Origin: DATAXV01 sp036272915
Lineage (GTDB): Bacteria; Chloroflexota; Dormibacteria; Dormibacterales; Dormibacteraceae
Length of the DNA stretch: 40,215 nucleotides
Direction: 5' to 3'
NCBI GenBank assembly: GCA_036272915.1
Contig: DATAXV010000032.1
Coordinates: 1 to 40,215, forward strand
The position numbers were made by a program, and so were the translations under genes. Under the pieces are notes generated by a model. It had not been told where the DNA came from. It saw only the letters and a list, made by a program, of their open reading frames with translations, and did no database searches. This document shows positions 32,849 through 39,700 of the stretch, piece by piece; within the stretch, counting starts at the first letter, position 1; each line of letters starts with the position of its first letter.

Positions 32849-33758
32849 CGGCGAGGAGGGTGGCCAGCTCCACCGGCGCCCCGGCGTGGTTCCGGGATTG
32901 GAGCGCCGCCTCCTGGAAGGCGACGACCTCGATCAGCTCGGCCGGCTCGACCGGGGCCTTGCCGCTCAGCATCGTGCCCACGATCGCCTCGACCAAGCCC
33001 TTGTAGATCCAGCTGGCGTCGACCTGGCGGGAGACGATCGCCTCCTCTCCGTACACGGTCAGGCCGTACCCGGAGGTGCGGCCGCGTAGCCCGCGAACCA
33101 CGCCGAGGCGGCCGTCCGACCATCGGCCGACGACGACCTCGCCGCTCTCGTCGAAGGTGCAGGTGACCTGGGCGCAGCCGGGCCCGAGCAGCGTGTAGAG
33201 CATCTCCACGCCGTGGACCCCGTAGTGGAAGAGACCGGGGTTGCGGTCGTGCAGCTTGGCCGGCGCGTACACGTCGGCCCCCTCGATCCGGCCCAGGCCG
33301 GCGTCGTTCCTGAGGGCCACGAGCTCCGGCGCGTAGCGCAGGGCGGAGGCGGAGAGGAGGGGGACGCCGGCCCGTCCGGCGAGGTCGAGCAGGAGCCGGG
33401 CGTCGGCGGTGCTGGTGGCCAGCGGCTTGTCGATGAAGGCGGGAAGCCCGGCGGCCAGGAACGGGCGCGCGCGGTCCAGGTGGACGCCGCCCTCGTTCGA
33501 CTCGATCAGGACCCCGTCGACCTCGCCGATCAGGTCGCGGGGGGAGTCGACCAGCTTCACGCCGGCCGAGCGGATGGCAGCCACGTACTCGGCGATGCGG
33601 CTCTCCTCGGTGACCCGCGACGTGCCGACATGGGCGGCGACGACGGTGGCGCCGTCGACCCACTGCTCCGGCTCGATGTCGACGTGGTTCAGCCGACGGG
33701 AGAACTGATAGGTGTGGCTGGTGTCGCAGTCGACGATGCCGAGCCGAAATCGATCCAC
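32832..33758 (-). CDS. Gfo/Idh/MocA-like oxidoreductase with unusual nucleotide-binding loop
   Basis: The 308-residue protein begins MDRFRLGIVDCDTSHTYQF. The GxGxxG loop is missing (GIVDCDTSH instead) and EKP is DKP (FIDKPLAT), while the later GVHGVEMLYTLLG keeps the catalytic-region His. The C-terminal half is a normal Gfo/Idh alpha/beta domain. It may bind cofactor differently or act as a non-redox relative. The ATG follows AGGAGGAAG at a good distance. It is the first gene of the leftward operon. Confidence 0.83.
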   Translation of the reverse strand: MDRFRLGIVDCDTSHTYQFSRRLNHVDIEPEQWVDGATVVAAHVGTSRVTEESRIAEYVAAIRSAGVKLVDSPRDLIGEVDGVLIESNEGGVHLDRARPFLAAGLPAFIDKPLATSTADARLLLDLAGRAGVPLLSASALRYAPELVALRNDAGLGRIEGADVYAPAKLHDRNPGLFHYGVHGVEMLYTLLGPGCAQVTCTFDESGEVVVGRWSDGRLGVVRGLRGRTSGYGLTVYGEEAIVSRQVDASWIYKGLVEAIVGTMLSGKAPVEPAELIEVVAFQEAALQSRNHAGAPVELATLLAGGAGD

Positions 33759-34054
33759 TTCTTCCTCCTCACCGGGACGGTCTGGGAGCCGGGCCGCGCT
33801 CGCCCGCCGGTGGAGAGGGATCGTCCGCCTCCTTCACCGAAGTCGGACGGGATGCCCGGATCCTTGCATCGGATCGCGCCAGCCGGATGCGGGCGTTGCC
33901 ATGGAGACGAGGGGAGGGGGCGCGCCGGCCGATCCTACCCCGTCAATCGGAATGCCCATCGAACTAATCCGAAGCAAGGCGCTTAGAATGGGGCCCATGC
34001 TAACAGCGGCCCAAGGGACCGTCAAGGGATGGTGCCGCTGGATTAGGGAGTTGT

Positions 34055-34071
34055 TCCGAACAAAATCGAGC
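34055..34071 (+). repeat. 17-nt repeat TCCGAACAAAATCGAGC, copy 2 (operator candidate)
   Basis: This is an exact copy of 18888-18904 in a second divergent regulatory region, about 15 kb away. It lies 109 nt before the -35 of the dioxygenase promoter and about 300 nt before the leftward oxidoreductase start. Confidence 0.5.
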
Positions 34072-34082
34072 AAGGGCCTGGT

Positions 34083-34128
34083 CGCCCGGTCCGGACCGGG
34101 CGCGAGAGGCCCGCTCGAGGGAGCGGGC
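34083..34128 (+). repeat. Tandem perfect hairpins
   Basis: CGCCCGGTCCGGACCGGGCG (34083-34102) is a perfect 20-nt palindrome. GCCCGCTC GAGG GAGCGGGC (34109-34128) is an 8-bp stem with a 4-nt loop. They could end transcription coming from upstream, or bind a dimeric regulator. Confidence 0.5.
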
Positions 34129-34179
34129 GTGTCCCCGCAAATGGGGTCGGCGGGACGGCACGAGCGGGGACTGCCGAGG

Positions 34180-34209
34180 TTGACGCCGGCCGGGCCAGAT
34201 TGGTATTTT
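34180..34209 (+). promoter_or_regulatory. Promoter candidate of the first dioxygenase gene
   Basis: TTGACG (34180-34185), an 18-nt spacer and TATTTT (34204-34209). The element TTGAC, then 14-15 nt, then TTGGTAT is shared with the promoter of the paralogous gene at 37604. It predicts a leader of about 126 nt. Confidence 0.5.
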
Positions 34210-34261
34210 CGAATTGAAGCGACTGGTAAGTCGTTTCCCGCGTTCGGGCGCGTTCCGCAAT

Positions 34262-34298
34262 CCCACCCGAAGCGATGGCGCGCGTCATCGCGGGTGGG
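34262..34298 (+). promoter_or_regulatory. Bulged hairpin in the dioxygenase leader RNA
   Basis: CCCACCC, a GAA bulge and GCGATG pair with CATCGC and GGGTGGG around an 8-nt loop (13 bp in all). It ends 44 nt before the ATG and does not cover the ribosome site. Confidence 0.45.
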
Positions 34299-34342
34299 CG
34301 ACGGTCAGTGGTGTTCCGGTCCGCATAGATGAGGAGTAGCTG

Positions 34343-35221
34343 ATGGGCGACGCAACCGGTGTGGAGACGCATGATCCCCAGAGCCCTGCCGAATGGCACG
34401 ACCACATCACCAAGTACGGCTATGTGATCGTTCACAACGTCCTTCCCCCCGGGGAACTGAAGGCCGTTGTCGATGACATCTGGAGGCACACGGGCTCGAG
34501 TCCGGACGACCCCGAGTCCTGGTACCGGAAGGATGTCATCCGCACCGTCGGTATGGTCGAGATGTATCAGTACCAGTCGATGTGGAACACGAGGCAGAGC
34601 CAGCGCCTGTACGACGTGTTCCGGGCCGTCCATGGCACTGACAAGCTGTGGGTGTCCATCGACCGTGTCGGACTGAAGCCGCCGGTCAATCCCAATCACC
34701 CCGAGTACGACCACAAGGGGATGATCCACTGGGACACCGACATCACCAAGTACCCCAACATCCCCTTCCACGTGCAGGGTGTTCTGGCGCTCACTGACAC
34801 CGAGCCCGACATGGGCGGTTTCCAGTGCATCCCGGAGACCTACCAGAACCTCGAGAAGTTCATTGCCACGCAGGACCAGGAAAAGCTGGCGGCGCGCAAG
34901 CCGGACTACACCGGCTACACGCCGACCCGGCCGCGTCTGGCCGCCGGCGACCTGCTGATCTGGACGTCGCTGCTCCTGCACGGCAACGGTCACAACACCT
35001 CCGACCGGCCCCGGCTGTGCCAGTACATCAGCATGAACCCGGCCCCCGAGCACCCCGACCAGGAGGCCCTGGAGCGCCGGATCGGCAGCTGGAAGGAGCA
35101 CCGGGCTCCCGGCTGGGGCTCGTTCCACGGAGACCCTCGCAAAATCGAGGAGACCCAGGGCCATACCGCCGAGCTCACCGACCTGGGCAAGCATCTGCTC
35201 GGGGTGGAGGCGTGGAACTAG
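34343..35221 (+). CDS. Phytanoyl-CoA dioxygenase (PhyH) family Fe(II)/2-oxoglutarate oxygenase, copy 1
   Basis: The 292-residue double-stranded beta-helix enzyme has the iron ligands H129/D131 (MIHWDTD) and H213 (LLLHGNGHN), and R224 (DRPRL) to hold 2-oxoglutarate. The family hydroxylates small molecules, including compounds such as ectoine, phosphonates and sugar-like natural products, not only fatty acyl-CoA. The N-terminal 236 residues align without gaps to the second copy at 37771, with about 86% identity by my count; the last 55 or so residues diverge. It precedes a large binding-protein gene, so it may modify the compound that is imported. The ribosome site is GATGAGGAG. Confidence 0.9.
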   Translation: MGDATGVETHDPQSPAEWHDHITKYGYVIVHNVLPPGELKAVVDDIWRHTGSSPDDPESWYRKDVIRTVGMVEMYQYQSMWNTRQSQRLYDVFRAVHGTDKLWVSIDRVGLKPPVNPNHPEYDHKGMIHWDTDITKYPNIPFHVQGVLALTDTEPDMGGFQCIPETYQNLEKFIATQDQEKLAARKPDYTGYTPTRPRLAAGDLLIWTSLLLHGNGHNTSDRPRLCQYISMNPAPEHPDQEALERRIGSWKEHRAPGWGSFHGDPRKIEETQGHTAELTDLGKHLLGVEAWN

Positions 35222-35654
35222 AGGGGGGGACCCTCCCTCTGAACCGGGGCAGGCAGCGCCCCCCACGACTCGCCCCCGTCCCGTGGCCCGCGCGAGCATC
35301 GCTCGCGCGGGCCGCCGCGCGTGCCGGCGGGGCCGGTTCGGCGCTGCCGCAGGCAGCGTCCACAGAGCCCTCCCGCAACGGCGGATCGAGTCTCGCCGAA
35401 AGTGGCGCTGGACGAATCCGAAGTGCAACGTCACACTAGTCCCGGGTGCTCTCTCACTGAGTGATCGGGCCAGGTGCCCACGCCGACTTGCCATTCGACC
35501 TCGCCGCAGGTGTGCGCGGAGAATCGGTCGACAGTGCGCAGGGGCGGGTCGCGGGCCAGTTCGAAGGGGAGGGAGCACGGCGCCGGTGGGCTCTGCGGAG
35601 CGACCGGGGAGCCTGAAGGGAAGTTCGGACCTGCGTTGAGGAGGAGTTGTAAGG
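35222..35654. other. 433-bp gap before the large binding-protein gene
   Basis: It holds the terminator hairpin at 35285-35313, a small palindrome TCACTGAGTGA (35454-35464) and a purine-rich ribosome site AGGAGGAG about ten bases before the ATG at 35655. I see no clear promoter and no gene. Confidence 0.5.
35285..35313 (+). terminator. Terminator-like hairpin after dioxygenase copy 1
   Basis: GGCCCGCGCGAGC, an ATC loop and GCTCGCGCGGGCC form a perfect 13-bp stem, very stable. No T run follows. It is 64 nt past the stop and separates the dioxygenase from the binding-protein gene. Confidence 0.65.
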
Positions 35655-37370
35655 ATGAATCCGGTGGACTCGTCTCGTGATCGTGGGGAGGAGGTGCCGT
35701 CCCGTCGGGGGATGGGGCGGCGGGGGTTCCTGAGCGGAGCCCTGGGACTGGGGGCCACGGCGGCGCTCGCCTCGTGCGGCGGCTCGCCGACGGCGAACGT
35801 GGTCGCGTCCTGCGTGGCCAAGCTCAACTTCCCAGCCAACGCGCCGCCCAAGCGGCCCGGGCAGATCGTGTCCAAGGTGGCGAACACTCCGCTCGCCTGG
35901 ACCGAGTACCCGAAGCCGTACGTGACCGTGCCCAAGCCCCCCGGCGACGGCGGCACCGTCACCACCTTCCAGATCCTGTTCTCGTCGCCGCCCGAGCCGC
36001 TGAAGAGCAACCCCTGGTGGCAGGAGCTGAACCAGCGTCTGAATGTCACGCTCCAGCCGACTCTGGCCGACTCGCCCGACTACGCCGACAAGCTGCTGAC
36101 GCTCGCCGCCAGCGGCTCGTTCCCGGACATCACCTACGTCAACTTCAACCAGAACGGGTTGAACAACGGCGCCGGCTTCGAGAAGTTCATCGCCGAGGGC
36201 GCCTTCCATGATCTGACCTCATATCTGTCGGGCAGCGGGCTGAAGCAGTTCCCGAACCTCGCCCTCTACCCGCCAGTGACCTGGAAGGGCTCCTCGTTCG
36301 AGGGCAAGATCTACGGCCCGCCCTACCCGATCCAGGCGGTAAACGGCCAGCTCGGCATGTACCGCAAGGACTGGGCCAAGAAGCTGGGCGTGGACAACCC
36401 CAAGAACGCCGACGAAGTCATGCGCATGTTCGTCGCCTTCTCCACCGAGGACCCGAACGGCAACGGCAAGAAGACCTACGGCCTCGATCAGCTCCACCAG
36501 AGCGTCTGGAACTCGATGTTCCGCTCGCCCAACAACTGGCGGCTGAACAAGGACGGCTCGTTCACCAAGGACTGGGAGACCGACGAGTGGCGGGCCGCCA
36601 CCAGCTTTGCTCGCGAGCTCTGGAAGAAGGGCGCCTTCTACCCGGATGCGCTGACCATCACCCTCAACCAGGAGGAGTCGCTGCTCACGTCCGGCGTCAC
36701 CGGTTTCTTCATCCAGGGTGGATGGGGCTACTTCGGCAACCAGCCGGGCACGCTCTACACGTTGGCCAAGGAGAACAACCCGGCCGCCAACCTCCAGCCC
36801 TGGCTGCAGCCCGGACACGACGGCGGCAAGCCGGCGATCGCGCTCGGCAGCGCCGACTACGGCTTCGGCGCCATCCCGAGCACGATCAAGAGCGAGAAGC
36901 GGATCGTCGAGCTGCTCAAGATCATGGACTTCATGGCCGGTCCGCTGGGCAGCGAAGAGTTCAACTTCATGTACTACGGCATCGAGGGCAAGATGTTCAA
37001 CTGGGTGGACGGCGCCCCGGTGTCGGTCACCAACGGCAACCAGAACTGGCCCAACGGCCTCAACTATCTCTGCGGCTGCACGGAGATCAACTACTTCTTC
37101 GCCAACCAGCCGGGCCAGGCACAGCTGATGCAGAACTGGCAGGCGAAGCAGATCGAGCTGTCGATCGAGGATCCCTCCCTGGGCCTCTACTCGCCAACCT
37201 GGGTGCAGCAGGGCGCGAACCTGATCCAGATGCAGCAGAGCGCCTACAACAGCGTCGTCACCGGCAACCAGCCGCTGTCCTACATCGACCAGCAGATCAG
37301 CCAGTGGAAGAGCGGAGGCGGCGACCAGTCGCGGAAGGAGTTCCAGAAGGCGCTGGAGAAGTGTAAGTGA
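35655..37370 (+). CDS. Large extracellular solute-binding lipoprotein (LipO-type)
   Basis: The 571-residue protein has a Tat-type signal (GRRGFLSGALGLG, Arg22-Arg23) and lipobox LASC (Cys41). It is larger than the 430-residue binding protein at 21243, and has the EDPNGNGKKTYGL Ca-binding-like loop (about 265) typical of LipO/LplA binding proteins paired with LplB/LplC permeases. It captures an oligosaccharide or polymer-derived compound outside the cell. Its permeases lie beyond the second dioxygenase gene, an unusual gap in an importer operon. Confidence 0.92.
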   Translation: MNPVDSSRDRGEEVPSRRGMGRRGFLSGALGLGATAALASCGGSPTANVVASCVAKLNFPANAPPKRPGQIVSKVANTPLAWTEYPKPYVTVPKPPGDGGTVTTFQILFSSPPEPLKSNPWWQELNQRLNVTLQPTLADSPDYADKLLTLAASGSFPDITYVNFNQNGLNNGAGFEKFIAEGAFHDLTSYLSGSGLKQFPNLALYPPVTWKGSSFEGKIYGPPYPIQAVNGQLGMYRKDWAKKLGVDNPKNADEVMRMFVAFSTEDPNGNGKKTYGLDQLHQSVWNSMFRSPNNWRLNKDGSFTKDWETDEWRAATSFARELWKKGAFYPDALTITLNQEESLLTSGVTGFFIQGGWGYFGNQPGTLYTLAKENNPAANLQPWLQPGHDGGKPAIALGSADYGFGAIPSTIKSEKRIVELLKIMDFMAGPLGSEEFNFMYYGIEGKMFNWVDGAPVSVTNGNQNWPNGLNYLCGCTEINYFFANQPGQAQLMQNWQAKQIELSIEDPSLGLYSPTWVQQGANLIQMQQSAYNSVVTGNQPLSYIDQQISQWKSGGGDQSRKEFQKALEKCK

Positions 37371-37473
37371 GATCGGCCGCCGCTCCCATCCTCCCGGCCT
37401 CCGGGCGCGACTCGGAGGGTCTCGCCTTGGTCTGTGCCCGGGAGCCGGGGGAGGCGGCCAACCGGGGACGGGT

Positions 37474-37503
37474 GGGGCCCGCCGGCGAGTGCCGGCGGGC
37501 CCC
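37474..37503 (+). terminator. Terminator-like hairpin after the large binding-protein gene
   Basis: GGGGCCCGCCGGC, a GAGT loop and GCCGGCGGGCCCC form a perfect 13-bp stem, 104 nt past the stop. No T run follows. Confidence 0.65.
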
Positions 37504-37575
37504 CGGCCCGCCTCATATCCGACTGTGGCGCTGCGCATCGCGTCACATACGACCGGCACAGGCGATCGAAGCACA

Positions 37576-37606
37576 CAACCCGTTTGGTGTGGACAGTAAC
37601 GGGTTG
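37576..37606 (+). promoter_or_regulatory. Operator candidate CAACCCGTT-N13-AACGGGTTG
   Basis: The perfect 9-bp inverted arms are spaced so that their centres are 22 bp apart, two turns of DNA. The right arm overlaps the -35 of the promoter at 37604, so a dimeric repressor bound here would block RNA polymerase. No copy is seen before dioxygenase copy 1. Confidence 0.55.
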
Positions 37607-37632
37607 ACTCGACTTGGCCGGCTTGGTATCGT
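37604..37632 (+). promoter_or_regulatory. Promoter candidate of dioxygenase copy 2
   Basis: TTGACT (37604-37609), a 17-nt spacer and TATCGT (37627-37632), with the TTGGTAT element also found in the promoter of copy 1. The leader would be about 130 nt. Confidence 0.55.
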
Positions 37633-37743
37633 TAAAATAGAGCGTTCGGAACTCGTTGGAGGTCGTGGAGGTCCGCATCGAGATCTGGCTAGCGTGTGTC
37701 ATCACCCGCCCGATGGCTGGATGGCACCTGCTGGGTTCTCGGG

Positions 37744-37766
37744 TCCTCCTGGGTACGAGAGGAGGA
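37744..37766 (+). promoter_or_regulatory. Hairpin sequestering the ribosome site of dioxygenase copy 2
   Basis: TCCTCCT (37744-37750) pairs with AGGAGGA (37760-37766) across a 9-nt loop. The paired bases are the Shine-Dalgarno of the ATG at 37771, so translation could be limited until the stem opens. Confidence 0.5.
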
Positions 37767-37770
37767 GTCG

Positions 37771-38676
37771 ATGGGTGACGCCATAGGTCTGGAGACGCAC
37801 GATCCCCAGAGCCCTGCCGAGTGGCATGACCACATCACCAGGTACGGGTATGTGATCGTCCACAACGTGCTGCCGAAAGAGGATCTCCAGGCAACTGTGG
37901 ACGACATCTGGCGGCACACAGGCGCCAGCCCCGACGACCCGGAGAGCTGGTACCGACCGGATGTGATACGGATCGGCGGTATGGTCGAGATGTACCAGTA
38001 CCAGTCGATGTGGAACAATCGACAGAACCAGCGGCTCTATGACGTGTTCCGCGCAGTGCATGGGACCGACAAGCTGTGGGTGTCGATCGATCGCGTCGGG
38101 CTGAAACCGCCGGTGAACCCGGCTCATCCCGAGTACGACCACCGCGGGATGATCCACTGGGACACGGACATGACCCGCTACCCCGACATCCCCTTCGGCG
38201 TCCAGGGCGTGCTCGCCCTGACCGACACCGAGCCGGACATGGGCGGGTTCCAGTGCATCCCCGAGACCTACCAGAACCTTGAGAAGTTCCTGGCCACGCA
38301 GACGCGAGAGAACATCGAGTCGCGGAGACCCGACTACACCGGCTACACGATCACCAAGCCGCGGCTGGCCGCCGGCGATCTCCTGATCTGGACCACGCTC
38401 CTGCTCCACGGCAACGGCCACAACGTCTCCGACAAGCCGCGGCTGTGCCAGTACATCAGCATGAACCCGGCGCCGGAGGCGGGCGGGGTCCGCAACACGA
38501 GGATGGAGGACACGGACGCCGAGCGGCAGGGCCGGATCGAGTGCTGGCGCAAGAACACCCACCCGGCCTACCGCGCCTTCCCCGGCGACCCGCGCGCGAT
38601 CGAGGAGGAGCGGACCGAGCCGGCCGAGCTGACCGATCTGGGCAAGCGCCTCCTCGGGGTGGACCCGTGGTCATGA
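37771..38676 (+). CDS. Phytanoyl-CoA dioxygenase (PhyH) family Fe(II)/2-oxoglutarate oxygenase, copy 2
   Basis: The 301-residue paralogue of the protein at 34343 keeps every active-site residue (H129, D131, H213, R224) at the same numbers. The start ATG 37771 follows AGGAGGAG and matches the N-terminus of copy 1 (MGDA.G.ETHDPQSPAEW); an earlier in-frame start is not used. The C-terminus is nine residues longer and divergent (THPAYRAFPGDPRAIEEE). It has its own promoter and operator candidate, unlike copy 1. It precedes the permease genes by 40 nt, so these may be co-transcribed with it. Confidence 0.9.
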   Translation: MGDAIGLETHDPQSPAEWHDHITRYGYVIVHNVLPKEDLQATVDDIWRHTGASPDDPESWYRPDVIRIGGMVEMYQYQSMWNNRQNQRLYDVFRAVHGTDKLWVSIDRVGLKPPVNPAHPEYDHRGMIHWDTDMTRYPDIPFGVQGVLALTDTEPDMGGFQCIPETYQNLEKFLATQTRENIESRRPDYTGYTITKPRLAAGDLLIWTTLLLHGNGHNVSDKPRLCQYISMNPAPEAGGVRNTRMEDTDAERQGRIECWRKNTHPAYRAFPGDPRAIEEERTEPAELTDLGKRLLGVDPWS

Positions 38677-38716
38677 GCGCCCGCACCGGCGGCTGGACGG
38701 ACGCGGAGGTGAGGCG

Positions 38717-39700
38717 GTGATCCCCGGGCAGCGGCAGGCGCAGGCGGTGCTGGGGATACGGGGACGGTCTGAGCGCGCTGCCGGGCGGACCCACGGCTCC
38801 TCGCTCGGTACCAGGATGTGGCGGGAGAGGTGGATGTACCTCTTCATCGTGCCCGGCTTCATCTACTTTGTCGTCTTCCAGTACCTCCCGCTGCTGGGCA
38901 ACATCGTCGCCTTCGAGAACTACTCGCCCTACCTCGGCTTCGTGAACAGCCCGTGGGTGGGTTTCGAGAACTTCGCCGCGCTGTTCACCGACCCCGACGT
39001 CGTCCAGGCCGTCATCAACACGGTGGAGCTCAACGTCCTCCAGCTGATCTTCTTCTTCCCCGCTCCGATCGTGCTGGCGCTGCTCCTGAACAGCATCATG
39101 AACAACTCGGTCAAGCGCGTCATCCAGTCGATCGTGTATCTCCCGTACTTCATCGGCTGGGTGGTCTTGGTCAGTGTCTGGCAGGGCATTCTCGGCGGTG
39201 ACGGGCTGGTCGATCAGGTGCTGGCCAGTCACGGCGTCAACACCACCTTCAACCTGATGACCGACCCGACGCTGTTCAAGCCGATGATGGTCGTCCAGTA
39301 CATGTGGAAGAACGTCGGCTGGGGCACGATCATCTTCCTCGCCGCGATCAGCAAGGTCGACACCAGCCTCTACGAGGCGTCGGTCGTCGACGGCGCCGGA
39401 CCGTGGAAGCGCCTCTGGCACGTCACCCTGCCCGGTATCCGCGGCATCACGGTGCTGCTGCTGATCCTGAACCTCGGGAACCTCCTGACCTCGAGCTTCC
39501 AGCAGATCCTGCTCCAGGAGCCCGCGGTGGGCGCCCAGGCCGGCCAGGTCCTCGACACCTTCGTCTACTTCGAGGGCATCGTCGGCGGCAACTGGGGCCT
39601 GAGCACCGCGGTCGGTCTGCTCAAGGGGGTTGTCGGCACCATCCTTGTGGTCAGCGCCAACAAGGTCGCCCACATGATGGGCGAGCAGGGGGTCTTCTAA
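38717..39700 (+). CDS. ABC transporter permease (LplB/YtcQ-partner type)
   Basis: The 327-residue membrane protein starts with GTG after GGAGGTGAGG. After a 35-residue basic N-terminus it has the first membrane helix MYLFIVPGFIYFVVFQYLPL, then FENYSPYLGF, and the EAA loop YEASVVDGAGPWKRLWHVTLPGI, as in LplB. It should form the channel with the next gene product for the large binding protein at 35655. No ATPase gene is seen. Confidence 0.92.
   Translation: MIPGQRQAQAVLGIRGRSERAAGRTHGSSLGTRMWRERWMYLFIVPGFIYFVVFQYLPLLGNIVAFENYSPYLGFVNSPWVGFENFAALFTDPDVVQAVINTVELNVLQLIFFFPAPIVLALLLNSIMNNSVKRVIQSIVYLPYFIGWVVLVSVWQGILGGDGLVDQVLASHGVNTTFNLMTDPTLFKPMMVVQYMWKNVGWGTIIFLAAISKVDTSLYEASVVDGAGPWKRLWHVTLPGIRGITVLLLILNLGNLLTSSFQQILLQEPAVGAQAGQVLDTFVYFEGIVGGNWGLSTAVGLLKGVVGTILVVSANKVAHMMGEQGVF

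Larger units (their letters stand above)
33759..34342. other. 584-bp regulatory region with repeat, palindromes and structured leader
   Basis: This divergent region lies between the leftward oxidoreductase operon and the first dioxygenase gene. It holds a TAGAAT box (33984-33989), the second copy of the 17-nt repeat, two tandem perfect hairpins, a TTGACG/TATTTT promoter and a bulged hairpin in the leader of the dioxygenase gene. A 111-codon frame from ATG 33997 is judged spurious. Confidence 0.6.
37371..37770. other. 400-bp regulatory gap before dioxygenase copy 2
   Basis: It holds a terminator hairpin (37474-37503), an inverted-repeat operator candidate (37576-37606), a promoter (37604-37632) and a hairpin that covers the ribosome site (37744-37766). 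Confidence 0.65.

Noticed and set aside
33997..34332. 111-codon frame after a TAGAAT box in the 584-bp regulatory region
   Set aside because: It contains the 17-mer and both hairpins, has odd composition (Trp-, Arg- and Gly-rich) and no motif. Regulatory structure explains the sequence better.
35415..35422. AATCCGAA octamer seen at 18886, 33966 and 35415
   Set aside because: The sites share only eight bases with different flanks, so chance cannot be excluded without a genome-wide count.
35454..35464. Palindrome TCACTGAGTGA
   Set aside because: It is only 5 bp per arm and not near a recognisable promoter. It could occur by chance.
34043..36049. Minus-strand frame of 668 codons across dioxygenase copy 1 and its flanks
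   Set aside because: It runs through the terminator hairpin and two real genes on the other strand and has no recognisable motif.
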